Shown: piece by piece, positions 25,163-32,981 of the stretch
Layout of the letters: each line of letters starts with the position of its first letter
Numbering within the stretch: the stretch's first letter is position 1
Source of the DNA: Alistipes sp.
GTDB taxonomy: Bacteria > Bacteroidota > Bacteroidia > Bacteroidales > Rikenellaceae
Direction of reading: 5' to 3'
DNA length: 46,211 nt
Assembly (NCBI GenBank): GCA_017646625.1
Contig: JAGCMF010000023.1
Coordinates: 1-46,211, forward strand
The notes under the pieces: model-generated
The model's database searches: none
What the model saw: only the letters and a program-made list of their open reading frames with translations
What the model was told of the DNA's origin: nothing
Made by a program: the position numbers and the translations under genes

Positions 25163-25654
25163 CTACTTCTCTACAAGTCGGCTATCTTTGGATAGGTCGA
25201 CAAGTGTTATGTTATGGCTCTTTAGTCTCTCTGTTATGGCCTTCTTTGACGACAGGCTGTAGCGCAACTCCTCCTTGAGCACTGATCGTTCGTATAGCAC
25301 CGTGGCATACTTCTCTCTGCGGCGGTACTCTCTGTCGGCATTCAGCGACATGAATGTTAGGAATATGCTCAAGAAGCACATTATGGCTATCGCTATGAAG
25401 TAGCGGGATAGGCGTCTTGTGCCCTCGGTGAGTATGCCGCCAGTGGTGAAGAGCATCCATGTGTGTTCTCTCTTTTTGCTCTGCGCCTCGCCACTCTCAC
25501 CACTCTCGTGTGCCTCATGCTCCTCATCGTAGAATCCCTCCTCCTCGTTGTCGTTGAGGATGTCATCCACAATTATCACCTCACGGCGTATGCGGCTCTC
25601 GAGCTCCTCGTCGTGCATCGTGTCGTTACTCTCTATGTCGTCGTGTTGTCGCAT
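25163..25654 (-). CDS. ftsL: FtsL-like divisome protein
   Basis: A 163-residue bitopic protein: a long acidic cytoplasmic region (1-65, rich in Glu and Asp), a membrane helix at about 85-104 (YFIAIAIMCFLSIFLTFMSL), and a charged periplasmic helix of leucine-zipper type. It is assigned mainly by position between rsmH and ftsI, and by this topology, since FtsL sequences are poorly conserved. The cytoplasmic tail is far longer than in E. coli. The gene starts 2 bp after rsmH ends. Confidence 0.8.
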   Translation of the reverse strand: MRQHDDIESNDTMHDEELESRIRREVIIVDDILNDNEEEGFYDEEHEAHESGESGEAQSKKREHTWMLFTTGGILTEGTRRLSRYFIAIAIMCFLSIFLTFMSLNADREYRRREKYATVLYERSVLKEELRYSLSSKKAITERLKSHNITLVDLSKDSRLVEK

Positions 25655-25656
25655 AT

Positions 25657-26577
25657 CTACTCCTCGGTGTTAAGTTTCTGGGCAACGCGCAACTTCGCAC
25701 TTCGTGATCGTGGGTTGCGTGCTACCTCCTCCTCTGTTGGCACTATTGCCTTGCGTGTTATCACCTTGAATGGTGTTGTTGCGCGGCCAAAGAAGTCCTT
25801 CTCTATGCGGCCCTCGGTGTTGCCACTGCGCATGAAGTTCTTCACTAACCTATCCTCCAACGAGTGGTACGACATTATCACGAGGCGACCTCCGGGCTTT
25901 AGCAACTTGAGGCTCTGCTCGAGGGCCATCTTCAGCGCCTCCATCTCGCCATTTAGCTCTATGCGTAGTGCCTGGAATAGCTTTGTTAGGAACTTGGCCT
26001 CATCCTTTGGTGGCGTGCATGGCTTCACCGCCTCTACGAGGTCTGCTGTGGTCACTATGGGACTTATGTTGCGTGCTCGTTCTATGCAGTTTGCAATCTT
26101 CCATGTGGTCTCCAGCTCGCCATACTCGGCAAATATGCGACTTAAGGCATCATTTGTGTATGTGTTTACTATGTCTGCGGCGGTGCGTCCTGCGCGTGTG
26201 TTCATACGCATGTCAAGGGGCGCCTCGCCACGGAACGAGAAGCCGCGGTGCTTGGCATCGAAGTGGTGTGATGATACTCCGAGGTCGGCAAGTATGCCGT
26301 CGACACCCTCTACGCCACGGTGGCGCAGGGCACCACGCACAAAGCGGAAGTTAGATGCCACGAAGGTGTGGCGGTCATCCTTGGGGCTGTTGGCCACAGC
26401 GTCGGGGTCCTGGTCGAGGGAGTATAGATGGCCCTCTGTGCCGAGGTGGTTGAGTATCTCGCGCGTATGTCCACCACCACCCATCGTGAGGTCTACGTAG
26501 ATGCCGTCAGCCTTGATGTCGAGTGCCTCGATGCACTCATCAAGCATCACGGGAATATGGTATGTTTCGATTGCCAT
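25657..26577 (-). CDS. rsmH: 16S rRNA m4C1402 methyltransferase
   Basis: RsmH (MraW) N4-methylates C1402 of 16S rRNA. The SAM-binding motif is in YVDLTMGGGGHT, preceded by the HIPVMLDECI start typical of the family. ILADLGVSSHHFD and GGRLVIMSYHSLEDRLVK are also diagnostic. The 306-residue length is normal. It is the first gene of the operon; mraZ, which usually precedes it, is absent, since a divergent GNAT gene starts 73 bp away. Confidence 0.97.
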   Translation of the reverse strand: MAIETYHIPVMLDECIEALDIKADGIYVDLTMGGGGHTREILNHLGTEGHLYSLDQDPDAVANSPKDDRHTFVASNFRFVRGALRHRGVEGVDGILADLGVSSHHFDAKHRGFSFRGEAPLDMRMNTRAGRTAADIVNTYTNDALSRIFAEYGELETTWKIANCIERARNISPIVTTADLVEAVKPCTPPKDEAKFLTKLFQALRIELNGEMEALKMALEQSLKLLKPGGRLVIMSYHSLEDRLVKNFMRSGNTEGRIEKDFFGRATTPFKVITRKAIVPTEEEVARNPRSRSAKLRVAQKLNTEE

Positions 26578-26614
26578 AGGGTAAACTTTTTTACTAAAAG
26601 TAAAAATAACTGCG

Positions 26615-26622
26615 CGAAGTTA
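26615..26622 (-). promoter_or_regulatory. Possible -7 box of the cell-wall operon
   Basis: The minus strand reads TAACTTCG, one base from TAnnTTTG, 38 bp before the rsmH start. The context TAACTTCGCGCAG resembles the fhs promoter context TATCTTTGCGGCAG. No clear -33 box is seen. Confidence 0.4.
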
Positions 26623-26649
26623 AGAATTTTTCTTTAAACAACATAATTT

Positions 26650-27579
26650 ATGCGGATGATTTCGGAGCAAAATATTTGGGATGCGGAGAGTGATATTTCG
26701 GCTATTAGGGAGGAGTTACGCGAGGCGCACTACTTGGGGCGTGCTCGAAGGTGGCCTGTGCAGCTATACTCGTTCGATGGTTCTCGCTGCCCGCACCTTA
26801 TGCGCAGGGTGCAGCACTTGCGTAGTCAATCCTTTGGTGCTGTGGGTGTTATGGGTGCGGAGATGGATGGTGCTGACGAGGCAGATGTTGACGGCACCTA
26901 CCGCCAACTTGTGGTGTGGGACGACGAGGCGGGCGACGTTGTCGGTGGCTACCGTTATGCTGTGGGGCGCGATGTCGTGCCCGAGAGGTTGTCGCTGGCA
27001 CGCTATTTTAGTCTCTCTACGCACTTCGTTACGGAGTATCTGCCCTATACCCTGGAACTAGGCAGGTCGTTCGTTGCACCGCACTATCAGCGGGGTGGTG
27101 CTGCGGGTACCATCTATGCCCTCGATGCGCTGTGGGAGGGGCTTGCACGTGTCGTCTGCGAGAGCGATGCTCGCTATCTTGTGGGGCGCGTAACCCTCTA
27201 TCCATCACTCGGTGTGCGTGCTCGTAATCTGCTTGTCGGCTTCTTGCGTTTTGTCTTCCCCTCGAGGGAGGCGCTGGTTGCGGCGCACGAGCCATTTAGT
27301 GTCGGCATCAGCCGTCGTCGCTTCCGTAGGCTCTTTGGCGGTGCGACACCTCGTGAGAACTATAAGATACTCATCTCGCGCATGCACTCTATGCACCGCA
27401 TGATACCTCCCATCATCTCCTCCTACATACGTCTGTCGCCCTCTATGCAGACCTTCGATGTCTACATAAATCACGACCTTGGTGAGGTCGCAGAGATGGG
27501 AATCATGCTCACCGTGGCGGATATTTATGACGATGTTAAAAGGCGATATTTCGCTGATAGCGTAGTCGGTGGTTGGTGA
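26650..27579 (+). CDS. GNAT-fold N-acyltransferase, OlsB/GlsB-like
   Basis: A 309-residue protein of the hemolysin-type acetyltransferase group that includes ornithine-lipid OlsB and the glycine-lipid N-acyltransferase GlsB of Bacteroides. The core strand and motif are YRQLVVWDDEAGDVVGGYRY. ELGRSFVAPHYQRGG follows, the equivalent of the ELxRxxV segment, and then a domain with SLGVRARNLLVGFL. No O-acyltransferase partner is adjacent, though GlsA and GlsB are often neighbours. Making N-acyl amino acid lipids is an inference from family. ATG at 26656 is an alternative start. It is divergent from rsmH. Confidence 0.68.
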   Translation: MRMISEQNIWDAESDISAIREELREAHYLGRARRWPVQLYSFDGSRCPHLMRRVQHLRSQSFGAVGVMGAEMDGADEADVDGTYRQLVVWDDEAGDVVGGYRYAVGRDVVPERLSLARYFSLSTHFVTEYLPYTLELGRSFVAPHYQRGGAAGTIYALDALWEGLARVVCESDARYLVGRVTLYPSLGVRARNLLVGFLRFVFPSREALVAAHEPFSVGISRRRFRRLFGGATPRENYKILISRMHSMHRMIPPIISSYIRLSPSMQTFDVYINHDLGEVAEMGIMLTVADIYDDVKRRYFADSVVGGW

Positions 27580-27612
27580 TACGGCGGCGGGGTTGTTTCT
27601 TCGCTGTGTGGG

Positions 27613-27651
27613 AAAAAGGCTATGGTACTATGTCGTTGTACCACAGCCTTT
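27613..27651 (-). terminator. Terminator of the ROK kinase gene
   Basis: On the minus strand AAAGGCTGTGGTA (27651-27639) pairs with TACCATAGCCTTT (27627-27615) apart from one mismatch, then TT continues the T-run (five Ts in all). It lies 35 bp beyond the stop. On the plus strand no T-run follows, so it serves mainly the minus-strand gene, while also lying just after the GNAT gene. Confidence 0.78.
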
Positions 27652-27685
27652 AGACTCTATGTAATATAGTATGTAAGACTACCTA

Positions 27686-28714
27686 TTAGTAGTTTCCTAT
27701 CACTGCCTCGAGGTGCTGCTTCCAGATGAGTGCTGCGCCACCGAGTATGGCCACATTCTTATCCTGTATGCCACTCATCAAGAGCTTAACCTTACCCTTG
27801 AATACGCCGAGCTGATTCTCCTCCATATGCTTGTATGTTGGGCGGAGGATGTAGTCGCCAGCGTTAGCCAAGCCGCCGAAGAGGATGATTGCCTCGGGTG
27901 ATGTCACGGCAGTGAGGTCGGCAAGAGCAAGGCCGAGGTACTTACCTGTGCGCTCAAATGCCTCGAGGGCTATAGGGTCGTTCTTCGCCGCAGCATCCGA
28001 GAGCATCTTCGCCTCGAACTTGTCGTAAGGTATTGTGCGTAGCTCGCTGTCGCAAGTCATTGTTGCCATAAGGTCGAAGGCTGTGCGCTTGATGCCTGTT
28101 GCCGAGACGTATGCCTCGAGACAACCCTTGCGGCCGCAGCCACACTCACGACCTGTCTCGCGTGACTCGATGGCTATGTGGCCATACTCGCCAGCGAAGC
28201 CGTCGTGGCCGTATACCATCTCGCCGTTACATACTATACCCGAGCCGAGGCCTGTGCCGAGTGTGATCATCGCAAAGTCCTTCATGCCACGTGCATTGCC
28301 GAAGACCATCTCGCCGATGGCAGCAGCATTGGCATCGTTGGTTATCATCACCTTTGTGCCACAGAAGTGCTTGCCGAGGTCCTCAACAAAGTTGAATATA
28401 CGTATTGAGTTGGGGCGTGGGTCTGCGGGGTTCTCGAACTTCCAGAGGTTTGCAGGTATCTCTATGCGGCCGCTGTGTATGTTTGCGTTGGGCGCGCCAA
28501 CGCCTATACCTATGAGGTCGCACTCGGGCTGTGATGCCACGAGCTCCTTCATTGCTGCAGCAAGTGTCTCGATATAAGGGCGATAGTCGTCGAAATACTT
28601 AAACTTATCGGTAGATATTTTGCTCTCGGCAACGACGTTGCCATCCTCATCCACAAGGCCAAAGGCTGTATTGGTACCGCCAATATCGATACCCATAGCG
28701 AGTTTTTTCTTCAT
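27686..28714 (-). CDS. ROK-family sugar kinase (glucokinase type)
   Basis: A 342-residue ROK protein without an N-terminal helix-turn-helix, hence a kinase rather than a NagC/XylR repressor. ATP-binding is GIDIGGTNTAFG (8-19). The catalytic Asp lies at about 127 in TNDANAAAIGE, and LGTGLGSGIV forms the second phosphate loop. The ROK zinc motif is complete: Cys191, Cys193 and Cys198 in ECGCGRKGCLEA, with the His of EYGH. Glucose or N-acetylglucosamine are usual substrates; the choice cannot be made here. It has its own promoter and terminator. Confidence 0.9.
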   Translation of the reverse strand: MKKKLAMGIDIGGTNTAFGLVDEDGNVVAESKISTDKFKYFDDYRPYIETLAAAMKELVASQPECDLIGIGVGAPNANIHSGRIEIPANLWKFENPADPRPNSIRIFNFVEDLGKHFCGTKVMITNDANAAAIGEMVFGNARGMKDFAMITLGTGLGSGIVCNGEMVYGHDGFAGEYGHIAIESRETGRECGCGRKGCLEAYVSATGIKRTAFDLMATMTCDSELRTIPYDKFEAKMLSDAAAKNDPIALEAFERTGKYLGLALADLTAVTSPEAIILFGGLANAGDYILRPTYKHMEENQLGVFKGKVKLLMSGIQDKNVAILGGAALIWKQHLEAVIGNY

Positions 28715-28746
28715 ACGAGTTTAATTATTTTTTGAAAATTATTGGT

Positions 28747-28779
28747 CAAAGTTACCAAAATTATTTTAATCTCTGCAAA
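28747..28779 (-). promoter_or_regulatory. Promoter of the ROK kinase gene
   Basis: The minus strand has TTTG (28779-28776) and, 21 bases on, TAACTTTG (28754-28747), 32 bp before the ATG. It is divergent from the prenyl synthase promoter. Confidence 0.65.
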
Positions 28780-28787
28780 AAAAATCT

Positions 28788-28795
28788 TAATTTTG
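28788..28795 (+). promoter_or_regulatory. -7 box of the prenyl synthase/U32 operon
   Basis: TAATTTTG matches TAnnTTTG and ends 26 bp before the ATG at 28822. The -33 region is only T-rich. Confidence 0.6.
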
Positions 28796-28821
28796 ACCCA
28801 TAATTATGAATATGGTGAATT

Positions 28822-29796
28822 ATGAGACATACGAACAGTGAAATATTGGAGCTTTTTGAGGGTGCGCTCGGCCAGCTGCAGACCCCCGAGGAGCCGGAGT
28901 ATCTCTATGCTCCGATAATCTACTCTATGTCGGGTGGTGGCAAGCGTCTGCGCCCCGTGCTTCTGCTCATCACCGCCGAGGCTTTTGGTGGTAGTGTCGA
29001 GGAGGCTATGCCCGCGGCGATGGCGGTGGAGATATTCCACAACTTCACACTCCTGCATGACGACATCATGGATAATGCCGATGTGCGCCGTGGTAAGCCC
29101 TCGGTGTTTGCGCGCTGGGGAGGTAACGTAGCACTCCTCTCGGGCGATGCCATGCTCATCACCGCTTATAAGCATCTTGCACGTGTTGCTGCTCCCGTGT
29201 TGCCACGTGTCATGCAGCTCTTTGGTGACATGGCGCTGGAGGTGTGCGAGGGTCAGCAGTACGACATGGACTTTGAGCATAAGGCCGAAGTGTCGGTTGA
29301 GGAGTATATGCTCATGATAGAACGTAAGACCTCGGCACTCCTCTCTGGCTCGGCGATGATAGGTGCCACCATGGCGGGTGCTGCGGATGAGGATATAAAG
29401 AAGATATACCGCTTTGCCACAGAGCTCGGTCTTGCCTTCCAGCTTCAGGACGATATGCTCGACAGCTATGGCGACGAGGCGCTGGGCAAGAAGATCGGTG
29501 GCGACATCCTTGAGGGTAAGCAGACATACCTCATGGTGCAGGCTATGAACCGCGCTACGGAGGCGCAGCGTGAGGTGCTGCGCACTACACATCTGCGTGA
29601 TGACCTCACTGCCGAGCAGAAGATTGCTACGGTTAAGGCCCTCTACGATGAGTTGGCTGTTAAGCATGCTACGGAGCAGCAGATAGAGATACGCTTCGAC
29701 CGTGCTCTTGCACTCCTCGAGACACTATCTATTGGCGTTGAACGCACGGCTAACCTACGTGAGTTTGCGCGTAACCTAATCGGAAGAAGACGATGA
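28822..29796 (+). CDS. Trans-isoprenyl diphosphate synthase, short-chain type
   Basis: This enzyme condenses isopentenyl diphosphate onto allylic diphosphates. The first Asp-rich motif is LLHDDIMDNADVRRG (Asp80, Asp81, Asp84), and the second is LQDDMLDSYGD. The fifth residue before the first motif is Phe75. A bulky aromatic there normally limits products to C15-C20, while octaprenyl synthases such as IspB carry Ala. This favours farnesyl or geranylgeranyl diphosphate over the menaquinone side chain. The 324-residue length is normal. Its last four bases (ATGA) overlap the start of the U32 gene. Confidence 0.88.
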   Translation: MRHTNSEILELFEGALGQLQTPEEPEYLYAPIIYSMSGGGKRLRPVLLLITAEAFGGSVEEAMPAAMAVEIFHNFTLLHDDIMDNADVRRGKPSVFARWGGNVALLSGDAMLITAYKHLARVAAPVLPRVMQLFGDMALEVCEGQQYDMDFEHKAEVSVEEYMLMIERKTSALLSGSAMIGATMAGAADEDIKKIYRFATELGLAFQLQDDMLDSYGDEALGKKIGGDILEGKQTYLMVQAMNRATEAQREVLRTTHLRDDLTAEQKIATVKALYDELAVKHATEQQIEIRFDRALALLETLSIGVERTANLREFARNLIGRRR

Positions 29797-31034
29797 TACG
29801 ACGACATGATATAGAGATTATGGCGCCTGTGGGCTCCTACGAGGCACTCAATGCAGCCATCGCTGCGGGTGCTAACTCGGTATACTTTGGTGTTGAGCAG
29901 CTCAACATGCGTGCTGCCTCATCTGTGAACTTCACCCTCGATGACCTCGCCGAGATTGTGCGCACGGCACATGCTGCGGGCGTCAAGACATACCTTACCG
30001 TGAATATCGTCATCTATGATGATGAGATGGAGGTCATGCGTCGCATCATAGACAGGGCGAAGAGTGAGGGTGTTGATGCCATCATCGCTACCGACCTTGC
30101 CGCTATACTATATGCCCGTGAGGTGGGCATGGAGGTGCACATATCCACCCAGAGCAACATCTCGAACATCGATGCCGTTAAGTTCTTCGCGCAGTGGGCA
30201 GATGTTGTGGTGCTGGCACGCGAGTTGTCGTTGGAGCAGATTGCCGCCATCTCGCGCCAGATTCAGGAGCAGAAGATATGTGGTCCTGCGGGTGAGCTTG
30301 TCAAGATTGAGATGTTTGCACATGGTGCCATGTGTATGTCTATGTCGGGTAAGTGCTACCTCTCGGAGCATGAGTCGCACCACTCGGCAAACCGTGGTGC
30401 CTGCCGCCAGATATGCCGCCGTAAGTACACCATCACAGATAAGGATAGTGGCCAGCAGCTCGACATTGACGGCCAGTATGTGTTGTCACCCAAGGACTTG
30501 TGTACTATCGACTTCCTCGACACATTCATCGAGGCGGGTGTCAGGGTGCTCAAGATTGAGGGTCGTGCGCGTGGTGGCGAGTATGTGAAGCGTGTTGTTG
30601 AGAGCTACAACGAGGCGTTGCTGCTCATGGAACGTGGTGAGTTCAATGCCGAGAGTGTTGCTCCCCTCAAGGAGAAGCTACGCACCGTCTTCAACCGCGA
30701 CTTCTGGGGTGGCTACTATGCCGCCAAGACCATGGTTGAGCATAGCCAGCACTACGGCTCGTCAGCAACCCTCAAGAAGGTCTATATGGGTAAGGTTACA
30801 AACTACTTTAAGCGTATAGGCGTTGCCGAGGTTCTCGTTGAGGCATGCGAGGTGCAGGAGGGTGAGGCACTCCTCTTCATGGGCGAGAAGACAGGTGTCG
30901 TCGAGCAGAAGGCCGAGGGCATCATGGTCAAGGAGGCTCCCACAACAATCGCCAAGCAGGGTGACTATATGTCACTTAAGACCGTATCGGAGGTGCGCCG
31001 AGGTGACAAGGTCTATAAAGAGGTAGCTCGTTAA
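29793..31034 (+). CDS. Peptidase U32 family protein (TrhP/PrtC-like)
   Basis: U32 proteins, once called collagenases, include TrhP (prephenate-dependent tRNA uridine hydroxylation) and RlhA (23S rRNA C2501 hydroxylation). The TIM-barrel start MAPVGSYEALNAAIAAGANS and the conserved ARELSLEQI are visible. So is the Cys-rich site: MFAHGAMCMSMSGKCYLS, then ANRGACRQICRR. The C-terminal U32 domain includes KVYMGKVTNYFKR. RNA hydroxylation is more likely than proteolysis, but the target cannot be chosen. Its start overlaps the prenyl synthase by 4 bp. Repeat copy D starts on its stop codon. Confidence 0.9.
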   Translation: MIRRHDIEIMAPVGSYEALNAAIAAGANSVYFGVEQLNMRAASSVNFTLDDLAEIVRTAHAAGVKTYLTVNIVIYDDEMEVMRRIIDRAKSEGVDAIIATDLAAILYAREVGMEVHISTQSNISNIDAVKFFAQWADVVVLARELSLEQIAAISRQIQEQKICGPAGELVKIEMFAHGAMCMSMSGKCYLSEHESHHSANRGACRQICRRKYTITDKDSGQQLDIDGQYVLSPKDLCTIDFLDTFIEAGVRVLKIEGRARGGEYVKRVVESYNEALLLMERGEFNAESVAPLKEKLRTVFNRDFWGGYYAAKTMVEHSQHYGSSATLKKVYMGKVTNYFKRIGVAEVLVEACEVQEGEALLFMGEKTGVVEQKAEGIMVKEAPTTIAKQGDYMSLKTVSEVRRGDKVYKEVAR

Positions 31035-31160
31035 TTTGTTGTGATAAGGGTGCATCTGCGGCATCGAGCTTGTCTGCTAAATGCTCACATACGTTTAGTA
31101 TGCTCCGCTTTATCAGACTGCGACTCGCTGCCACATCTGCAACCCTTCTGACAACAAATT
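31033..31160 (+). repeat. Intergenic repeat family, copy D (class II core, full length)
   Basis: The closing arms are 31033-31051 (AATTTGTTGTGATAAGGGT) and 31142-31160 (ACCCTTCTGACAACAAATT), 17 of 19 paired. The core hairpin (31060-31132) has alternating stems. Outward to inward they are GGCA with TGCC, CGAG with CTCG, GTCTG with CAGAC, AAA with TTT, and CATAC with GTATG, topped by the loop GTTTA. A 6x6 internal loop, TGCTCA opposite CTCCGC, lies just below the top stem. The left arm begins on the TAA stop (31032-31034) of the U32 gene. The core at 44683 has the same layout with different stem sequences. Confidence 0.85.
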
Positions 31161-31170
31161 GGGGGTGGAA

Positions 31171-31240
31171 GATGATAAGGGCGCATCTGCGACACCGAGC
31201 TTGTCTACTACCAAATCTGCAACCCGTTTGATGACAGATT
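31171..31240 (+). repeat. Intergenic repeat family, copy D2 (core deleted)
   Basis: A 70-bp copy keeps the left end (GATGATAAGGGCGCATCTGC), a CACCGAGCTTGTCT segment like copy D, and the right end (ACCAAATCTGCAACCC then GTTTGATGACAGATT). The central hairpin is missing, as if it had been cut out at its base. It lies 10 bp after copy D. With the AT-rich run and the short 9-bp array, it fills the 325-bp gap before the M24 aminopeptidase gene. Confidence 0.7.
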
Positions 31241-31285
31241 AGAGTGGTGATGAAGTGAGATTTTATTGATTTTTAGAGAAGCGAA

Positions 31286-31321
31286 ATCCTCCCTAAACTC
31301 TTTAATTTCCCTAATCTCCCT
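31286..31321 (-). repeat. Short 9-bp array of the TTAGGGANN kind
   Basis: On the minus strand four 9-bp units read AGGGAGATT, AGGGAAATT, AAAGAGTTT and AGGGAGGAT. They are the same unit types as the larger array at 5807-5957. It again lies downstream of a copy of the intergenic repeat family and just upstream of a gene leader. Confidence 0.75.
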
Positions 31322-31359
31322 AAAAATAAAAAAAGTATAAAACCTAAAACTATAAAACT

Positions 31360-32754
31360 ATGTTCAGTAAAGAGACTTATATTGGCCGTCGTGCCGAGTT
31401 GTGCCGAAGAGTGGGTAAGGGTCTTATCCTATTGCCTGCAAACCCAGAGGTGCCTAACAACTATCCTAACAACACATACTACTACCGTCAGGACTCAACC
31501 TTCCGTTACTACTTTGGTCTTGACGTGCCATCGCTTATCGGCCTCTTGGATGCCGAGACAGGCGAGGCTATGCTCTTTGGTGATGACTTCACCGTAGAGG
31601 ATATCATCTGGACAGGTCCTATGCCTACCATCGCTGATCAGGCTGCCGAGGTGGGTGTGGAGAAGAGCTATGCTCGCAATGCCATCCGTGATGTGTTGCG
31701 CAAGGCGATAGAGCAGAATCGTCCTGTACACTACCTTCCTCCCTACCGTGCGGAGCTAAAGATTGAGGTTGCCGACTGGTTGGGCATACGTCTTGGCATG
31801 TTGCACGAACGTAAGTCGTTGGACCTCATGTTTGCTGTTGCCGAGATGCGCGAGAAGAAGTCGGCAGAGGAGATTGAGGCATTGGAGCGCGCCTTCAAGA
31901 TTGGCTACGAGATGCACATGACAGCTATGCGTATGTGTCGTCCAGGTGTTGTTGAGAGAGAGATTGCTGGTCGTGTTGAGGGCATTGCCAAGTCATACGG
32001 CCAGGGCGTGTCATTCCCAACGATCGTGACACAGCATGGTGAGATTCTCCACAACCACAACCATGACGGTGTGCTCGAGGCGGGTCGTCTGTTGTTGGTA
32101 GATGGTGGTGGCGAGTCTGTTGAGGGCTACTGCTCTGACCACACACGTACTTATCCTGTGAATGGTAAGTTTACAGATGTGCAGCGCGACATCTACAACA
32201 TTGTGTTGCGTGCTCACAGCCAGGTTAAGGATATGATTAAACCAGGCACCATGTATACCGATATACACCGTGCTGCATACCTCTCGTTGGCCGAGGGTCT
32301 CAAGGGCATGGGTCTTATCAAGTCTACACCCGAGGATGCTGTAGATGCTGGTGCTCTCTACCTCTTCATGCCTCACGGCTTGGGTCACGGCATGGGTATG
32401 GATGTTCACGACCTCGAGAACATTGGAGAACGTTCGTTCGACTTCTCAACTGTTGCAGAACGTGCTGCCAAGTCGGCAACATGCATCCACCGCAGCACAT
32501 GGCGTGTTGAGCCAGGCACGGTGATGTCTGATGAGCCAGGCATATACTTCATCCCAGCACTCATGGATAAGTGTCGTGCCGAGGGTAAGTTCGAGGGTAT
32601 CGTAGACTACGAGGCGCTCAACGCCTACCGTAACTTTGGCGGTATACGTATCGAGGACGATGTCCTTGTTACAGAGACAGGTAGCCGCTTTATTGGTGAC
32701 AAGCTGCTGCCACTCACTGTCGAGGAGCTCGAGGCTGTCATCGGCAAGGAGTAG
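31360..32754 (+). CDS. M24B-family aminopeptidase (Xaa-Pro aminopeptidase type)
   Basis: A dinuclear-metal aminopeptidase that removes an N-terminal residue ahead of proline. The creatinase-like N-domain (1-170) is followed by the pita-bread fold with all five metal ligands visible. They are Asp248 (VDGGGE), Asp260 (SDHTRTYP), His343 (GLGHGMG), Glu392 (DEPGIYF) and Glu432 (GIRIEDDVLV). The 464 residues match bacterial PepP. It is cytoplasmic, with no signal peptide. It stands alone between two non-coding gaps, and its promoter is not evident. The A-rich leader ends in ACTATAAAACT before the ATG. Confidence 0.93.
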   Translation: MFSKETYIGRRAELCRRVGKGLILLPANPEVPNNYPNNTYYYRQDSTFRYYFGLDVPSLIGLLDAETGEAMLFGDDFTVEDIIWTGPMPTIADQAAEVGVEKSYARNAIRDVLRKAIEQNRPVHYLPPYRAELKIEVADWLGIRLGMLHERKSLDLMFAVAEMREKKSAEEIEALERAFKIGYEMHMTAMRMCRPGVVEREIAGRVEGIAKSYGQGVSFPTIVTQHGEILHNHNHDGVLEAGRLLLVDGGGESVEGYCSDHTRTYPVNGKFTDVQRDIYNIVLRAHSQVKDMIKPGTMYTDIHRAAYLSLAEGLKGMGLIKSTPEDAVDAGALYLFMPHGLGHGMGMDVHDLENIGERSFDFSTVAERAAKSATCIHRSTWRVEPGTVMSDEPGIYFIPALMDKCRAEGKFEGIVDYEALNAYRNFGGIRIEDDVLVTETGSRFIGDKLLPLTVEELEAVIGKE

Positions 32755-32780
32755 TCGAGCAAGGATTATCTCGGTTGATA

Positions 32781-32823
32781 GTAAGGGCATGTGTGACCAC
32801 AGGTGGTAGCATGCCCTATTACT
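32781..32823 (+). terminator. Hairpin after the M24 aminopeptidase gene
   Basis: GGGCATG (32785-32791) pairs with CATGCCC (32810-32816). An outer GTAA with TTAC extends it beyond a small bulge. No T-run follows, so it is a weak candidate terminator. Confidence 0.5.
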
Positions 32824-32941
32824 TAAAGTATACCACTCGAATATAGGCTCGATATTTGATGGTATGCAGGATTATCTGTTTTGCTTATACGGATATAAAA
32901 ATATATTATGAAATAATAAGATTAGATATCTATTTTTTATA

Positions 32942-32949
32942 TATCTTTG
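32942..32949 (+). promoter_or_regulatory. fhs -7 box
   Basis: TATCTTTG, a perfect -7 box, ends 32 bp before the fhs ATG in a strongly AT-rich stretch. No good -33 box is visible. Confidence 0.65.
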
Positions 32950-32981
32950 CGGCAGAATAATAACAATAAAAACAGAGAGAG

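Noticed and set aside
28822-29796. Octaprenyl diphosphate synthase for menaquinone side chains
   Set aside because: Phe five residues before the first Asp-rich motif favours a short-chain product, so I did not link it to the mqn genes.
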